A stretch of 46,395 nucleotides of DNA, from assembly GCA_030407505.1 (NCBI GenBank), contig JASDDH010000030.1:1-46395 (forward strand). The letters run 5' to 3'. Position numbers and translations under genes: made by a program. Under the pieces are notes generated by a model that saw only the letters and a list, made by a program, of their open reading frames with translations, did not search any database and was not told the origin of the DNA. Every line of letters begins with the position of its first letter. Position 1 is the stretch's first letter. The DNA is from Planococcus sp. APC 4015 (GTDB lineage: Bacteria > Actinomycetota > Actinomycetes > Actinomycetales > Microbacteriaceae). Of the stretch, positions 15,589 through 23,327 are shown one piece after another.

Positions 15589-16265
15589 TCCCGCTCGTCC
15601 TCCTGGCGGGGATGAACTGCACGGCGGCGCTGTGGCAGGGGTGCGGTCTCGACGACGCACTCACCCCCGCGCTCGACCAGCCCTCGATGGACGCGCAGGT
15701 CGCCGCGCTGCTCGCGCGACTTCCCGAGACGTTCATCCTGGGCGGGCAGTCGCTCGGCGGCATCGTCGCGATGGCGCTCGCCGCAGCGGCGCCCGAACGG
15801 GTGCGGGGTCTGCTGCTCGTGTCGACCAACGCGAAGGCGCCCACCTCGGCGCAGCAGGACTCGTGGGGCGTCTGGATCGATCGCATCGACGCGGGGGTTA
15901 CGCCCGGAACCCTGCAGGCGGGCATCATCGACCTGTTGCTGTCGCCGCGCGCCCTCGCCGACCCCGCGCTCGTCGCACGGGCCGTCGCGATGGGCGACGC
16001 CACGTCACCCGCCACGCTGCGTACGCAGCTGAGCATGCAGACGACGCGCACCGACCTGCGTGAGCGTCTCGGGGGCGTCCCGGTGCCGGCGCTGGTCGTC
16101 GCGGGAGCGCAGGATGCCCTGTGTCCGCCGAGCTTCCACACCGAGATCGCCGAGCGGCTCCCGCACGCGCGGGCGGTGACGCTCGACGGGGGTCACCTGC
16201 TGCCGCTCGAGCGACCGTCGGCGTTCGGGGAGCTCGTCGACGGATGGCGCGCGCGTCTGTCGTGA
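15585..16265 (+). CDS. Alpha/beta hydrolase
   Basis: A 226-residue alpha/beta-fold hydrolase. The nucleophile elbow is GQSLGG at about residue 53, the acid is probably Asp in AGAQDALCPP, and the His is in DGGHLLPLE near the C terminus. There is no signal peptide. It is the last gene of the transporter operon (ATGA overlap), so it probably opens an ester or lactone in the imported compound or in a pathway intermediate. Sequence does not reveal the exact substrate. It converges on the aldolase gene 6 bp away. Confidence 0.85.
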   Translation: MIPLVLLAGMNCTAALWQGCGLDDALTPALDQPSMDAQVAALLARLPETFILGGQSLGGIVAMALAAAAPERVRGLLLVSTNAKAPTSAQQDSWGVWIDRIDAGVTPGTLQAGIIDLLLSPRALADPALVARAVAMGDATSPATLRTQLSMQTTRTDLRERLGGVPVPALVVAGAQDALCPPSFHTEIAERLPHARAVTLDGGHLLPLERPSAFGELVDGWRARLS

Positions 16266-16271
16266 CGCGTG

Positions 16272-17015
16272 TCAGATGCGGGGCGCCGTGAGCCCGCGCA
16301 GGTGCGCCATGAGGCTCGACGCGAGGTTGTAGACCACCAGCTGCGCGCCGTCGGCGAAGGCCGCCGCTGCCGCCTCCGTCGTGCCGACGATGTCCATGCG
16401 CAGGGCGCCGGCGCGGGCGATGGCGGCGTTGACCACGGCCGTCGCCTCTGCGAGGGGCAGGTCGTGGGGGCCGGATGCCGCGGCGAGGTCGGCCGGGCCG
16501 ATCATGATGCCGTCGAGCCCCGGAGTCGCCGCGATCTCTTCGGCGACGGCGACGGCGGCGGGGGACTCGATCATGCCGAGTACGAGCGTGTTCGCGAGGA
16601 ACCAGTCTCGGTGCGCGAGGGGGTCGGTCTCGCCGAAGCGCCCCGCTCGGCTGTAGGTCGCGAAGCCGCGGGCCCCCAGCGGCGGGTAGTGCGAGGCCGC
16701 CACGACGGCGGCGGCCTCGGCGGCCGAGTCGAGGTGCGGGGCGAGGATGCCCTGGGCGCCCTGGTCCAGCGCACGCAGGATCGCGCCCGGGTCGTCCTCG
16801 CCGACGCGCACGATCACCGGCACGTCGTGGATCGCCGCGACGGCGATGTGCTGGCGAAGCGCGATCACGTCCGCGGGGCCGTGCTCGGCGTCGACGAGCA
16901 CGAAGTCGAAGCCGGCGACGGACGCCATCTCGACGAGCTCCTCTCCGGGCATCCGCAGCAGCACGCCGATCAGGCGCTCGCCGGCCTCGGCGCGGGCGCG
17001 CAGCGACGCCGGCAT
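16272..17015 (-). CDS. HpcH/HpaI-family aldolase
   Basis: A 247-residue class II aldolase of the HpcH/HpaI type, which cleaves 4-hydroxy-2-oxo acids or 2-keto-3-deoxy sugar acids to pyruvate and an aldehyde. Residues matching the HpaI active site are visible: His in VDAEHGP, Arg in VIVRVGEDD, the metal-binding Glu in GMIESPAA and Asp in MIGPADLA. The start codon overlaps the SDR stop by 1 bp (TGATG). It is the last gene of the HisD-SDR-aldolase operon and gives the likely carbon-carbon cleavage step of the pathway. Confidence 0.9.
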   Translation of the reverse strand: MPASLRARAEAGERLIGVLLRMPGEELVEMASVAGFDFVLVDAEHGPADVIALRQHIAVAAIHDVPVIVRVGEDDPGAILRALDQGAQGILAPHLDSAAEAAAVVAASHYPPLGARGFATYSRAGRFGETDPLAHRDWFLANTLVLGMIESPAAVAVAEEIAATPGLDGIMIGPADLAAASGPHDLPLAEATAVVNAAIARAGALRMDIVGTTEAAAAAFADGAQLVVYNLASSLMAHLRGLTAPRI

Positions 17016-17773
17016 CAGGCCACCATCCCGGCCGACAGGTCGATGTCGGCACCGCAGAGTCCCGGCATCCCGAGCATCGCGATGACGGCGCCGGCCACCT
17101 CTTCTTCGGTGACCATGCGCCCGAGCGCTGCGCGTGAGACGAAGTCGCGCTCGGCCTCGGCTGCCGAGGCGCCCGAGCGCTCCGCCTCGAGGCGGAAGTT
17201 GCGCTCCATGCGGGGTCCTGCGACGGGACCGGGGGAGAGCGAGTTGACGCTCACCCCCGCGGGGCCGACCTCGAACGCCAGCGTCGAAGTCAGACCGATG
17301 ACGGCCATCTTCGATGCGACGTACGGGGTGCGATGGGCGAGCGGCCGCTTGCCGGACACCGAGGCGACGTTGATCACATCGCCCGCACCGCGTGCCGTCA
17401 TGCCGGGCAGGAACGCCCGGCACAGAAGGAACGTGCCGCGCACGTTGACGTCGAACACGGCATCCCAGTCGTCGACCGAGATGTCGGTGAGGGCCGCCAC
17501 CGGCCCCGGGACCCCCGCGTTGTTGACCAGGATCGACACCTCGGTGCCGGCGAGGGCATCGCGAAGAGCGTCGACGGATGCCTCATCGGCCACGTCGCAC
17601 GCCAGCGCGCGCGCCCGGTCCCCGAGCCGCGCCGCGACGGCATCGAGCTTGGCGACGTCGCGGCCGACCACCACGACCTCGGCGCCCGCCGCGTGGAGCG
17701 CGGTGGCGATCGCCGCACCGAGCCCGCTGCCTCCGCCGGTGACGAGGGCCGTGCGACCGGCGATGTCGGTCAT
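17015..17773 (-). CDS. SDR-family oxidoreductase
   Basis: A 252-residue classical short-chain dehydrogenase. The cofactor motif is TGGGSGLG, then NNAG at about residue 87, a Ser in NVASVSG, and YVASK as the catalytic Tyr/Lys pair. It should oxidise a secondary alcohol, or reduce the ketone, in the pathway. Start and stop codons overlap both neighbours (4 bp upstream, 1 bp downstream), so the three enzymes are translated together. Confidence 0.92.
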   Translation of the reverse strand: MTDIAGRTALVTGGGSGLGAAIATALHAAGAEVVVVGRDVAKLDAVAARLGDRARALACDVADEASVDALRDALAGTEVSILVNNAGVPGPVAALTDISVDDWDAVFDVNVRGTFLLCRAFLPGMTARGAGDVINVASVSGKRPLAHRTPYVASKMAVIGLTSTLAFEVGPAGVSVNSLSPGPVAGPRMERNFRLEAERSGASAAEAERDFVSRAALGRMVTEEEVAGAVIAMLGMPGLCGADIDLSAGMVA

Positions 17774-19098
17774 CGGGCTCCGGCTCCGGCTGCGAGGCTC
17801 TCGTCGATCCACGCGAACGTGCGGTCGCCGTGGCGCCACGCGCGCGCATCGCCCGATCGGGCGTGGCCCTCGAACAGCTCGACGCGTGCGGCGCGGCCGC
17901 ACACCTCGCCGAGCAGCGCCGACGACGACGTGTCGACGATCTGCTGATACGTCACGGTGCGCAGGTACTTGCCGACCCACAGGCCGCCGGTGTACCGAGC
18001 CGCCCCGAGCGTGGGCAGCACGTGGTTGGTGCCGATCACCTTGTCGCCGTACGAGACGCAGGTGTTCTCGCCGAGGAAGAGCGCGCCGTAGTCGTGCATC
18101 TTCTCGAGCGCCTCGCGGGGCTCCTTCGTGAAGACCTGCACATGCTCGAACGCGAAGGTGTCGGCCAACGCGTAAGCCTCGTCGATGTCGTCGACGACGA
18201 TGACCTGACCCCAGTCGCGCCACGCCGGCTCGGCGTAGTCCTTCGTCGACATGCCCGGCAGCAGCTGCTCGATGTGCGCCATGACTTGCTCGCCGAGCAC
18301 GCGCGACGTGGTGATGAGTACCGCGGGCGACTCGGGGCCGTGCTCGGCCTGCGAGAGCAGGTCGACGGCGGTGAGGAACGGATCGGCGTCGTCGTCGGCG
18401 ATGATGAGGATCTCGGTCGGGCCGGCGAAGAGGTCGATGCCGACCTCGCCGAACAGCTGCCGCTTGGCCTCGGCGACGTACGCGTTGCCGGGGCCGGCGA
18501 TCATGTTGACCGGCGCCATGGACTCGGTGCCGACCGCCATGGCGGCGACGGCCTGCACACCTCCGAGCACCCAGATCTCGTCGGCGCCGGCGAGCTTCAT
18601 CGCCGCGACGGTGGCGGCGGGGATCTCGCCGCGGATCGGAGGCGTGCACGCGACGACGCGGGGGACCCCGGCGACCTTCGCGGTGATGATCGTCATGTGA
18701 GCGGATGCCGTCAGCGGGTACTTGCCACCGGGGATGTAGGCGCCGGCGGCGCGCACCGGCACGTGCTTCTGACCGAGGAAGACTCCGGGAAGGGTCTCGA
18801 CCTCGAGGTCGACGAGCGAATCGCGCTGGGCCTGCGCGAACCGGCGCACCTGCTCCTGGACGAAGACGATGTCCTCGATCACCTGCGGGTCGAGCGTCGC
18901 CATGATCGACTCGACCTCGGCGTCGTCCAGGCGGAACGCCTCGCGGTCCCACTTGTCGAACTGGGTCGAGTACCGGCGCACGGCATCGTCGCCGTGGGCG
19001 CGGATGTCGCCGATGATCGTGCCGACCCGCTCGGCGACGTCGCTCTGAGCTGTGTCGGTGAACGATTTGGTGGGCGCGCTCTTCAGGTACAGGGGCAT
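17770..19098 (-). CDS. Histidinol-dehydrogenase-like enzyme (HpsN-type polyol/alcohol dehydrogenase)
   Basis: A 442-residue member of the HisD family. Residues matching the zinc ligands and catalytic pair of histidinol dehydrogenase are present: Gln and His in SQAEHGPE, Glu-His in FAFEHVQV, Asp in YGDKVIGTNHVLPT, and a C-terminal His in LFEGHARS. The FEGHAR ending and overall pattern recall sulfopropanediol 3-dehydrogenase (HpsN). The enzyme class oxidises a primary alcohol to a carboxylate in two NAD steps. It starts a degradative operon under a LacI operator, so a role in histidine synthesis is very unlikely. GAGAGGA precedes ATG 19098. The substrate is unknown; no sulfolactate lyase is nearby. 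Confidence 0.88.
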   Translation of the reverse strand: MPLYLKSAPTKSFTDTAQSDVAERVGTIIGDIRAHGDDAVRRYSTQFDKWDREAFRLDDAEVESIMATLDPQVIEDIVFVQEQVRRFAQAQRDSLVDLEVETLPGVFLGQKHVPVRAAGAYIPGGKYPLTASAHMTIITAKVAGVPRVVACTPPIRGEIPAATVAAMKLAGADEIWVLGGVQAVAAMAVGTESMAPVNMIAGPGNAYVAEAKRQLFGEVGIDLFAGPTEILIIADDDADPFLTAVDLLSQAEHGPESPAVLITTSRVLGEQVMAHIEQLLPGMSTKDYAEPAWRDWGQVIVVDDIDEAYALADTFAFEHVQVFTKEPREALEKMHDYGALFLGENTCVSYGDKVIGTNHVLPTLGAARYTGGLWVGKYLRTVTYQQIVDTSSSALLGEVCGRAARVELFEGHARSGDARAWRHGDRTFAWIDESLAAGAGAR

Positions 19099-19124
19099 CG
19101 GTGCATCCTCTCGGCACAGGGCAT

Positions 19125-19161
19125 GTGCATACGTATGTGCTAATTATGCTTGCGTATGCAC
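19125..19161. promoter_or_regulatory. Paired LacI operators between the hisD-like operon and lacI
   Basis: Site 1 (19125-19140, GTGCATACGTATGTGC) and site 2 (19146-19161, ATGCTTGCGTATGCAC) match the 16-bp consensus at 14 and 13 positions. Their centres are 21 bp apart, two helical turns, so two dimers could bind the same face. They cover the start site and the -10 region of the reverse promoter and the -35 region of the lacI promoter. Confidence 0.72.
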
Positions 19162-19171
19162 GAAGGGTCAA
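19143..19171 (-). promoter_or_regulatory. Promoter of the hisD-like/SDR/aldolase operon
   Basis: On the reverse strand a -35 TTGACC (19171-19166) and a -10 CATAAT (19148-19143) are spaced by 17 bp. Transcription would start near 19136, giving a leader of about 38 nt with a good ribosome site. Operator site 2 lies between and over these elements. Confidence 0.6.
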
Positions 19172-19179
19172 GGGTCCGC

Positions 19180-19185
19180 TAGACT
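19180..19185 (+). promoter_or_regulatory. -10 element of the lacI gene
   Basis: TAGACT lies 35 nt before the ATG at 19220. The matching -35 window (19157-19162) falls in operator site 2, so the regulator probably represses itself. Confidence 0.45.
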
Positions 19186-19219
19186 CGCCCCTATCGTCCC
19201 CCGGCGTGAGGAGAGCGGC

Positions 19220-20221
19220 ATGGCCGTCACGAGCCGCGATGTCGCCCGGCTCGCCGGTGTGTCGCAGCCCACGGTCTCGCGGGCCCTGCGCGATGACCCC
19301 CGGGTCTCCGAAGACACCAAGCGCCGCGTGCGCGAGTCGGCAGAGCTCCTCGGCTACGTGCCCAGCGAGGCCGGGCGCGCGCTCTCCTCGGGGCGCACCC
19401 GCCGCATCGGCCTTCTCGTCACCGATCTCGCGAACCAGTTCTACGCGCAGATCATCGCCCCCGTGCACCTCGAGCTCGAGGCGATGGGCTATCAGCTGAT
19501 GCTGCAGACCGAGACGGCCGACAACGAGACGGCCGTCGAACGGCTCGTGGCCAACGGCCTGGACGGTGTCATCCTCGCCACCACGACGGTCGACTCCGTC
19601 GCCCCCGTGCGCCTGCGCGATCGCGGGCTCCCGTTCGTGTACTTCAACCGCACGGCGTCGCTCGTCGACGCGGATGCCACGATCGTCGATTCCGGGCCCG
19701 GCTTCGCCGCCGCGGTGTCGCGCGCCGTCGAGCTCGGGCACCGGCGGATCGGCGCCGTGCTGGGTCCCCGCAACACCAGCACCGCGCAGTCCCGCGAACT
19801 CGCGCTGCGCGCGGCGCTCTCGGATCACGGCCTGGCCCTGGACCCCGCGTACGTGCGGCGCAGTCCGTTCGACACCGTCGCAGGCGACGAGGCGACAGCA
19901 TCCCTTCTCGCGATGGACGAGCCCCCCACGGTGATCTTCTGCGGAAACGACGTCGTCGCCTACGGCGCGCTCAACGCCGCACGTCGGGCCGGTGTCGCCG
20001 TTCCCGGCGGCGTCTCGATCATCGGGTTCGATGACCTCCCCGCGGCATCCTGGCCCATCATCGAGCTCTCCACCATCGCCTACGACTTCGTCGCGATGGC
20101 CCGCGAAGCCGCCGGGCTGATCACGCGGCGCATCGAGCAGCCGCACGCGCCGATCGACCACATCGAGTTCGCGACGACGTTCGTCGAGCGCGGAACGCTC
20201 GGCGCGGCCCCCTCGGCCTGA
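19220..20221 (+). CDS. LacI-family regulator of the catabolic island
   Basis: A 333-residue LacI/GalR-type regulator. The helix-turn-helix (SRDVARLAGVSQPTVSRALRD) begins at residue 5, and the hinge (PSEAGRALSSGRT) and effector domain with VIFCGNDVVAYGALNAAR and GFDDLPAA follow. GTGAGGAG precedes ATG 19220. It sits between the two divergent enzyme operons, and near-identical operators flank it on both sides and recur in front of the transporter operon. It is therefore the best candidate to read those sites and to respond to the imported compound or an early intermediate. Confidence 0.93.
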   Translation: MAVTSRDVARLAGVSQPTVSRALRDDPRVSEDTKRRVRESAELLGYVPSEAGRALSSGRTRRIGLLVTDLANQFYAQIIAPVHLELEAMGYQLMLQTETADNETAVERLVANGLDGVILATTTVDSVAPVRLRDRGLPFVYFNRTASLVDADATIVDSGPGFAAAVSRAVELGHRRIGAVLGPRNTSTAQSRELALRAALSDHGLALDPAYVRRSPFDTVAGDEATASLLAMDEPPTVIFCGNDVVAYGALNAARRAGVAVPGGVSIIGFDDLPAASWPIIELSTIAYDFVAMAREAAGLITRRIEQPHAPIDHIEFATTFVERGTLGAAPSA

Positions 20222-20245
20222 GCCGCGGCGCGCGCCCGGCCGCTC

Positions 20246-20275
20246 TTGCACTCCGTCAGTGCATACGCATACACT
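20246..20275 (+). promoter_or_regulatory. Promoter with embedded LacI operator
   Basis: A -35 TTGCAC (20246-20251) and -10 TACACT (20270-20275) are spaced by 18 bp. The operator GTGCATACGCATACAC (20259-20274, 14 of 16 to consensus) lies in the spacer and over the -10. It drives the gene at 20344 and probably the bicupin and carbon-nitrogen hydrolase genes after it. Confidence 0.65.
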
Positions 20276-20343
20276 GCCAATCACGAACCATGGTCCGCGG
20301 CACGTGCGAACGCACCCGGACCCCGAACAGAAGGAGAGCACGC

Positions 20344-21324
20344 GTGCCTCTCGACCCGGTCGCCTACCTGCCGTACGGAGACCCCGACGACTTCATCCGC
20401 GAGGTCACAGACCTCATCTGGGTGGATCGCTCGATCAGCTACATCCGCGAGAACTACGAGCCCGACTCGATCGTCCACGGTGCCTACGGCACGTCGACGA
20501 CGCGCGATGAGGTGATCGAGGGGACGCTCATGCGCATCTCCTCCACGCCCGACCGCACCGGTCAGGCCGAAGACGTGATCTGGGAGGCGCGCGGAGACGA
20601 CGCGTTCCTCAGCTCGCACCTCGTGCTGTCGGGGCACCTGCAGACATCGCAGTACAGCCGCACCATCGCGAACTGCCTCTACCGCCGAGGGCGCATGGTC
20701 GAGGAGTGGGTCGTGCGCGACTCGCTCGCCGGTGCGCTCGAGAGCGGTGCCGACCTCGACGAGCTCGCTCGGGCTCAGGCCTTCCGCGGCTACACGGGGT
20801 CCTGGACCGAGGCGCCCCCGACCGACCCCATCGCGCTCGGCGACTCCGGCGCCCGCCCCGACGCCTATCGCGCCGAGGTCGAGACCGTCCTCGAGATGAT
20901 CCAGGTCATCTGGAACGAGCGCGACCTCCAGAAGGTCGAGAAGTACTTCCAGCGCGACCTCGTGCTGCTCACCGTCGGCAACCGCATCGTGATCCGCCCC
21001 GAGGGCTATCGCCGCGCTCTTCTGCGGTTCCTCGAGGCTTTCCCCGCCGGGCAGTTCGAGATCCGCGACATCCAGACCAACTACGACGTGCGCTACGCCG
21101 GCCTGCGCGTCGCGGTGACGTGGAAGTTCGTCGGCGACTACATCGGCAAGCCCAACTACGGCTCGCTCACCGGCAAGCCGGTCGACGTGCTCGGCATCTC
21201 GCAGTTCACGTTCCACAACGGCGCCCTCGCGAAAGAGGTGCGCCTCTGGGACGACATCGCCCTGCGCGCGCAGATCGCCCAGGTCCGCGGCGACGAGCCC
21301 GTCGGACCCTCAAACATCTACTGA
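20344..21324 (+). CDS. SnoaL/NTF2-like protein with two tandem domains
   Basis: A 326-residue protein that looks like two NTF2/SnoaL-type domains in tandem, about residues 15-140 and 180-315. The second half contains VLEMIQVIWNERDLQKVEKYFQ and ends with a WDDIALRAQI segment typical of ester-cyclase-like proteins. Such folds act as small isomerases, cyclases or hydrolases, or just bind ligands; the reaction here is unknown. AAGGAGAG lies 5 nt before GTG 20344, which fixes the start. It is the first gene of an operator-controlled unit. Confidence 0.75.
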   Translation: MPLDPVAYLPYGDPDDFIREVTDLIWVDRSISYIRENYEPDSIVHGAYGTSTTRDEVIEGTLMRISSTPDRTGQAEDVIWEARGDDAFLSSHLVLSGHLQTSQYSRTIANCLYRRGRMVEEWVVRDSLAGALESGADLDELARAQAFRGYTGSWTEAPPTDPIALGDSGARPDAYRAEVETVLEMIQVIWNERDLQKVEKYFQRDLVLLTVGNRIVIRPEGYRRALLRFLEAFPAGQFEIRDIQTNYDVRYAGLRVAVTWKFVGDYIGKPNYGSLTGKPVDVLGISQFTFHNGALAKEVRLWDDIALRAQIAQVRGDEPVGPSNIY

Positions 21325-21351
21325 GCCATGTTCAAGAAAGAAGACGAACCA

Positions 21352-22503
21352 ATGAGCACCGACGTGATCGTCGACCAGGCTGAGGTCGCGCGCCGCACGA
21401 TCCTCAAGACCGACTGGGCGCCCCACCGCGCCGCCTTCATCGACTGCCGCACCCCCGGCTCCGACCGCAAGGAGAACTACGCGTTCATCGGCGGGGGAGT
21501 CTCCCAGAACGCCGGCCAGGTCATCAACCTGACCGAGGAGCACGGGTTCAACACCGGCGCCGCGGGCATGCCCAACGGCATCTCGAACAACCTGCACCTG
21601 CACTTCACCGCAGAGGTCTTCGTGAATCTCGGCGGCGAGTTCCGCCTGCGCTGGGGGATCGACGGGAAGCAGGGCGAGTACGTCAGCACCGACGGCGACA
21701 TCATCTCGATCCCGACCTGGATCTTCCGCGGCTTCACGAACGAGGGTCCGGATGACGGCATCCTCTGGACCGTCCTCGGACGCGACGTGACCGGCGGCAT
21801 CATCTGGGGTCCGTCGGTCCTCAAGGAGGCGGAGTCGTACGGCCTGCATCTGACCGCCGACAACCAGCTGATCGACACCGTGGCCGGCGACGTGCTGCCC
21901 GATGACGTCGCCCTGATCACGCCGATCCAGCAGAAGTACGTCGACGAGCTCACGACCTACACGCCCGAAGAGATGCGCGGCCGCGTGATCCAGCCGGCCG
22001 ACCGCGTGTACAGCCGCAATGCGCTGCTGTGCGCCAGCCTCCCGGGCGGCGCCGCCGAACTCAGCCTCGCCATCGGCTACGGCATGAGCGAAGACCGTCG
22101 TCAGGTGCCCCGCATCCACGAGCCGCACTCGTTCAACATGGCGTGGGTGCGCGCGGCGCAGGACGAAGGACTGCTGCGTCACCGTCACGACAAGAACCAG
22201 GCGCTTCTGGTGAAGACCGGTCGCTGGGCCGTGACGCTCAACGGCGACCCGGCCACCACCGTCGAACTCGGTCCGTCCGACTCGTTCTCGGTGCCGGCCG
22301 GCGCCTGGCGCGCGTTCCGCTGCATCGAGGCCGGCGAGTCCGGTGCCGGTGAGCTCCTGGTGGTCAACTCGGGCGATGACCGCGTCTACCTCGACTGGGC
22401 TCCCGAGGTCGTCGACGCCGCGCGCGCGGCCGACTGGATGATCGACCCGAACGGCTACCTGGCTCCCGTCGGCGTCATGGTCACCGCGACCGAAGACGAC
22501 TGA
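21352..22503 (+). CDS. Bicupin-type protein of unknown function
   Basis: A 383-residue protein with two cupin-like halves. The first has a good metal motif, HLHFTAE (His-x-His-x3-Glu), at about residue 80. The second has HRHDKNQ at about residue 282, where Gln replaces the metal-binding Glu, so that site may be weakened. Cupins of this shape include dioxygenases, isomerases and lyases of sugar or aromatic acids. I chose ATG 21352, which has a purine-rich stretch upstream; an in-frame ATG at 21328 has no ribosome site. It is part of the LacI-controlled unit. Confidence 0.75.
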   Translation: MSTDVIVDQAEVARRTILKTDWAPHRAAFIDCRTPGSDRKENYAFIGGGVSQNAGQVINLTEEHGFNTGAAGMPNGISNNLHLHFTAEVFVNLGGEFRLRWGIDGKQGEYVSTDGDIISIPTWIFRGFTNEGPDDGILWTVLGRDVTGGIIWGPSVLKEAESYGLHLTADNQLIDTVAGDVLPDDVALITPIQQKYVDELTTYTPEEMRGRVIQPADRVYSRNALLCASLPGGAAELSLAIGYGMSEDRRQVPRIHEPHSFNMAWVRAAQDEGLLRHRHDKNQALLVKTGRWAVTLNGDPATTVELGPSDSFSVPAGAWRAFRCIEAGESGAGELLVVNSGDDRVYLDWAPEVVDAARAADWMIDPNGYLAPVGVMVTATEDD

Positions 22504-22511
22504 TCCGACGG

Positions 22512-23318
22512 ATGACGCGAACGCTCCGCGTTGCCGCGACCTCGCCCGACATCCGTCTGGGCGAGGTCGGCGGCAACGTCGAGCGCATCATCGACGGGAT
22601 GCAGGCGGCGGGAGCGCTCGGCGCGCAGCTCATCGTGGTCCCCGAGCTCGCGACGTGCGGGTACCTCTTCGCCGATCGTGACGAGGCGTCCGCGTCCGCG
22701 CTGGCCGCGGACGACCCCGTGTGGGACCGCCTGCGCGCCGCCGTTCCCGACGGCGCCGTCGCGGTGATCGGCTACGGCGAACGCGCCGGCGACCGCCTGT
22801 TCAACACGGCGGCCGTCCTCACCCGCTCGACGCGCATCGGCGACTACCGCAAGGCGCACCTGTGGGGCGCCGAGAGCACGCTGTTCACACCGGGCGACGG
22901 CGGGGCCGGGGCCATCTTCGACACCCCCCTGGGGCGCCTGGGCGTGGCGATCTGCTACGACAACGAGTTCCCCGAGGTGCCGCGCCGGCTGGCGCTCGCG
23001 GGTGCCGAGATCCTGGCGCTCCCGGTGAACTGGCCGAGAGTGCCGCGGCCCGAGGGTGAGCGCCCGCCCGAGACGATCCAGGCCATGGCGGCGGCGCGCT
23101 CGTCGCGCCTGGCGACGGTGATCGCCGACCGTACGGGCACCGAGCGGGGCGTGCTGTGGACGGGCGGCACCGCCGTCATCGACGAAGACGGCTGGGTGGC
23201 GGCGGCATCCGGAGCAGACGGCATCGCCGTTGCGACCCTCACTCTGCGTGCGGTGGGCGACAAGTCGCTGCCGCCGCACAACGATCTGTTCGGCGACCGT
23301 CGACCCGATCTCTACTGA
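22512..23318 (+). CDS. Carbon-nitrogen hydrolase (nitrilase superfamily)
   Basis: A 268-residue amidase of the nitrilase superfamily. The Glu-Lys-Cys triad is visible: Glu in VVPELATCGY, Lys in DYRKAHLW and Cys in AICYDNEFPE. The superfamily cleaves amides, carbamoyl groups or nitriles. It lies 8 bp after the bicupin gene, so it belongs to the same operon. Its presence suggests that the compound handled by this island contains an amide or related nitrogen function (inference). It converges on the LysR gene. Confidence 0.88.
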   Translation: MTRTLRVAATSPDIRLGEVGGNVERIIDGMQAAGALGAQLIVVPELATCGYLFADRDEASASALAADDPVWDRLRAAVPDGAVAVIGYGERAGDRLFNTAAVLTRSTRIGDYRKAHLWGAESTLFTPGDGGAGAIFDTPLGRLGVAICYDNEFPEVPRRLALAGAEILALPVNWPRVPRPEGERPPETIQAMAAARSSRLATVIADRTGTERGVLWTGGTAVIDEDGWVAAASGADGIAVATLTLRAVGDKSLPPHNDLFGDRRPDLY

Positions 23319-23327
23319 CGGGCGTCG

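Noticed and set aside
17770..19098. Histidine biosynthesis gene hisD
   Set aside because: No other his gene is near, the gene starts a LacI-controlled degradative operon, and the C terminus is HpsN-like.
17770..23318. Complete sulfopropanediol (DHPS) degradation pathway
   Set aside because: Only the HpsN-like enzyme fits. No sulfolactate sulfo-lyase, sulfonate transporter or sulfite exporter is visible, and the aldolase and amidase are not explained.
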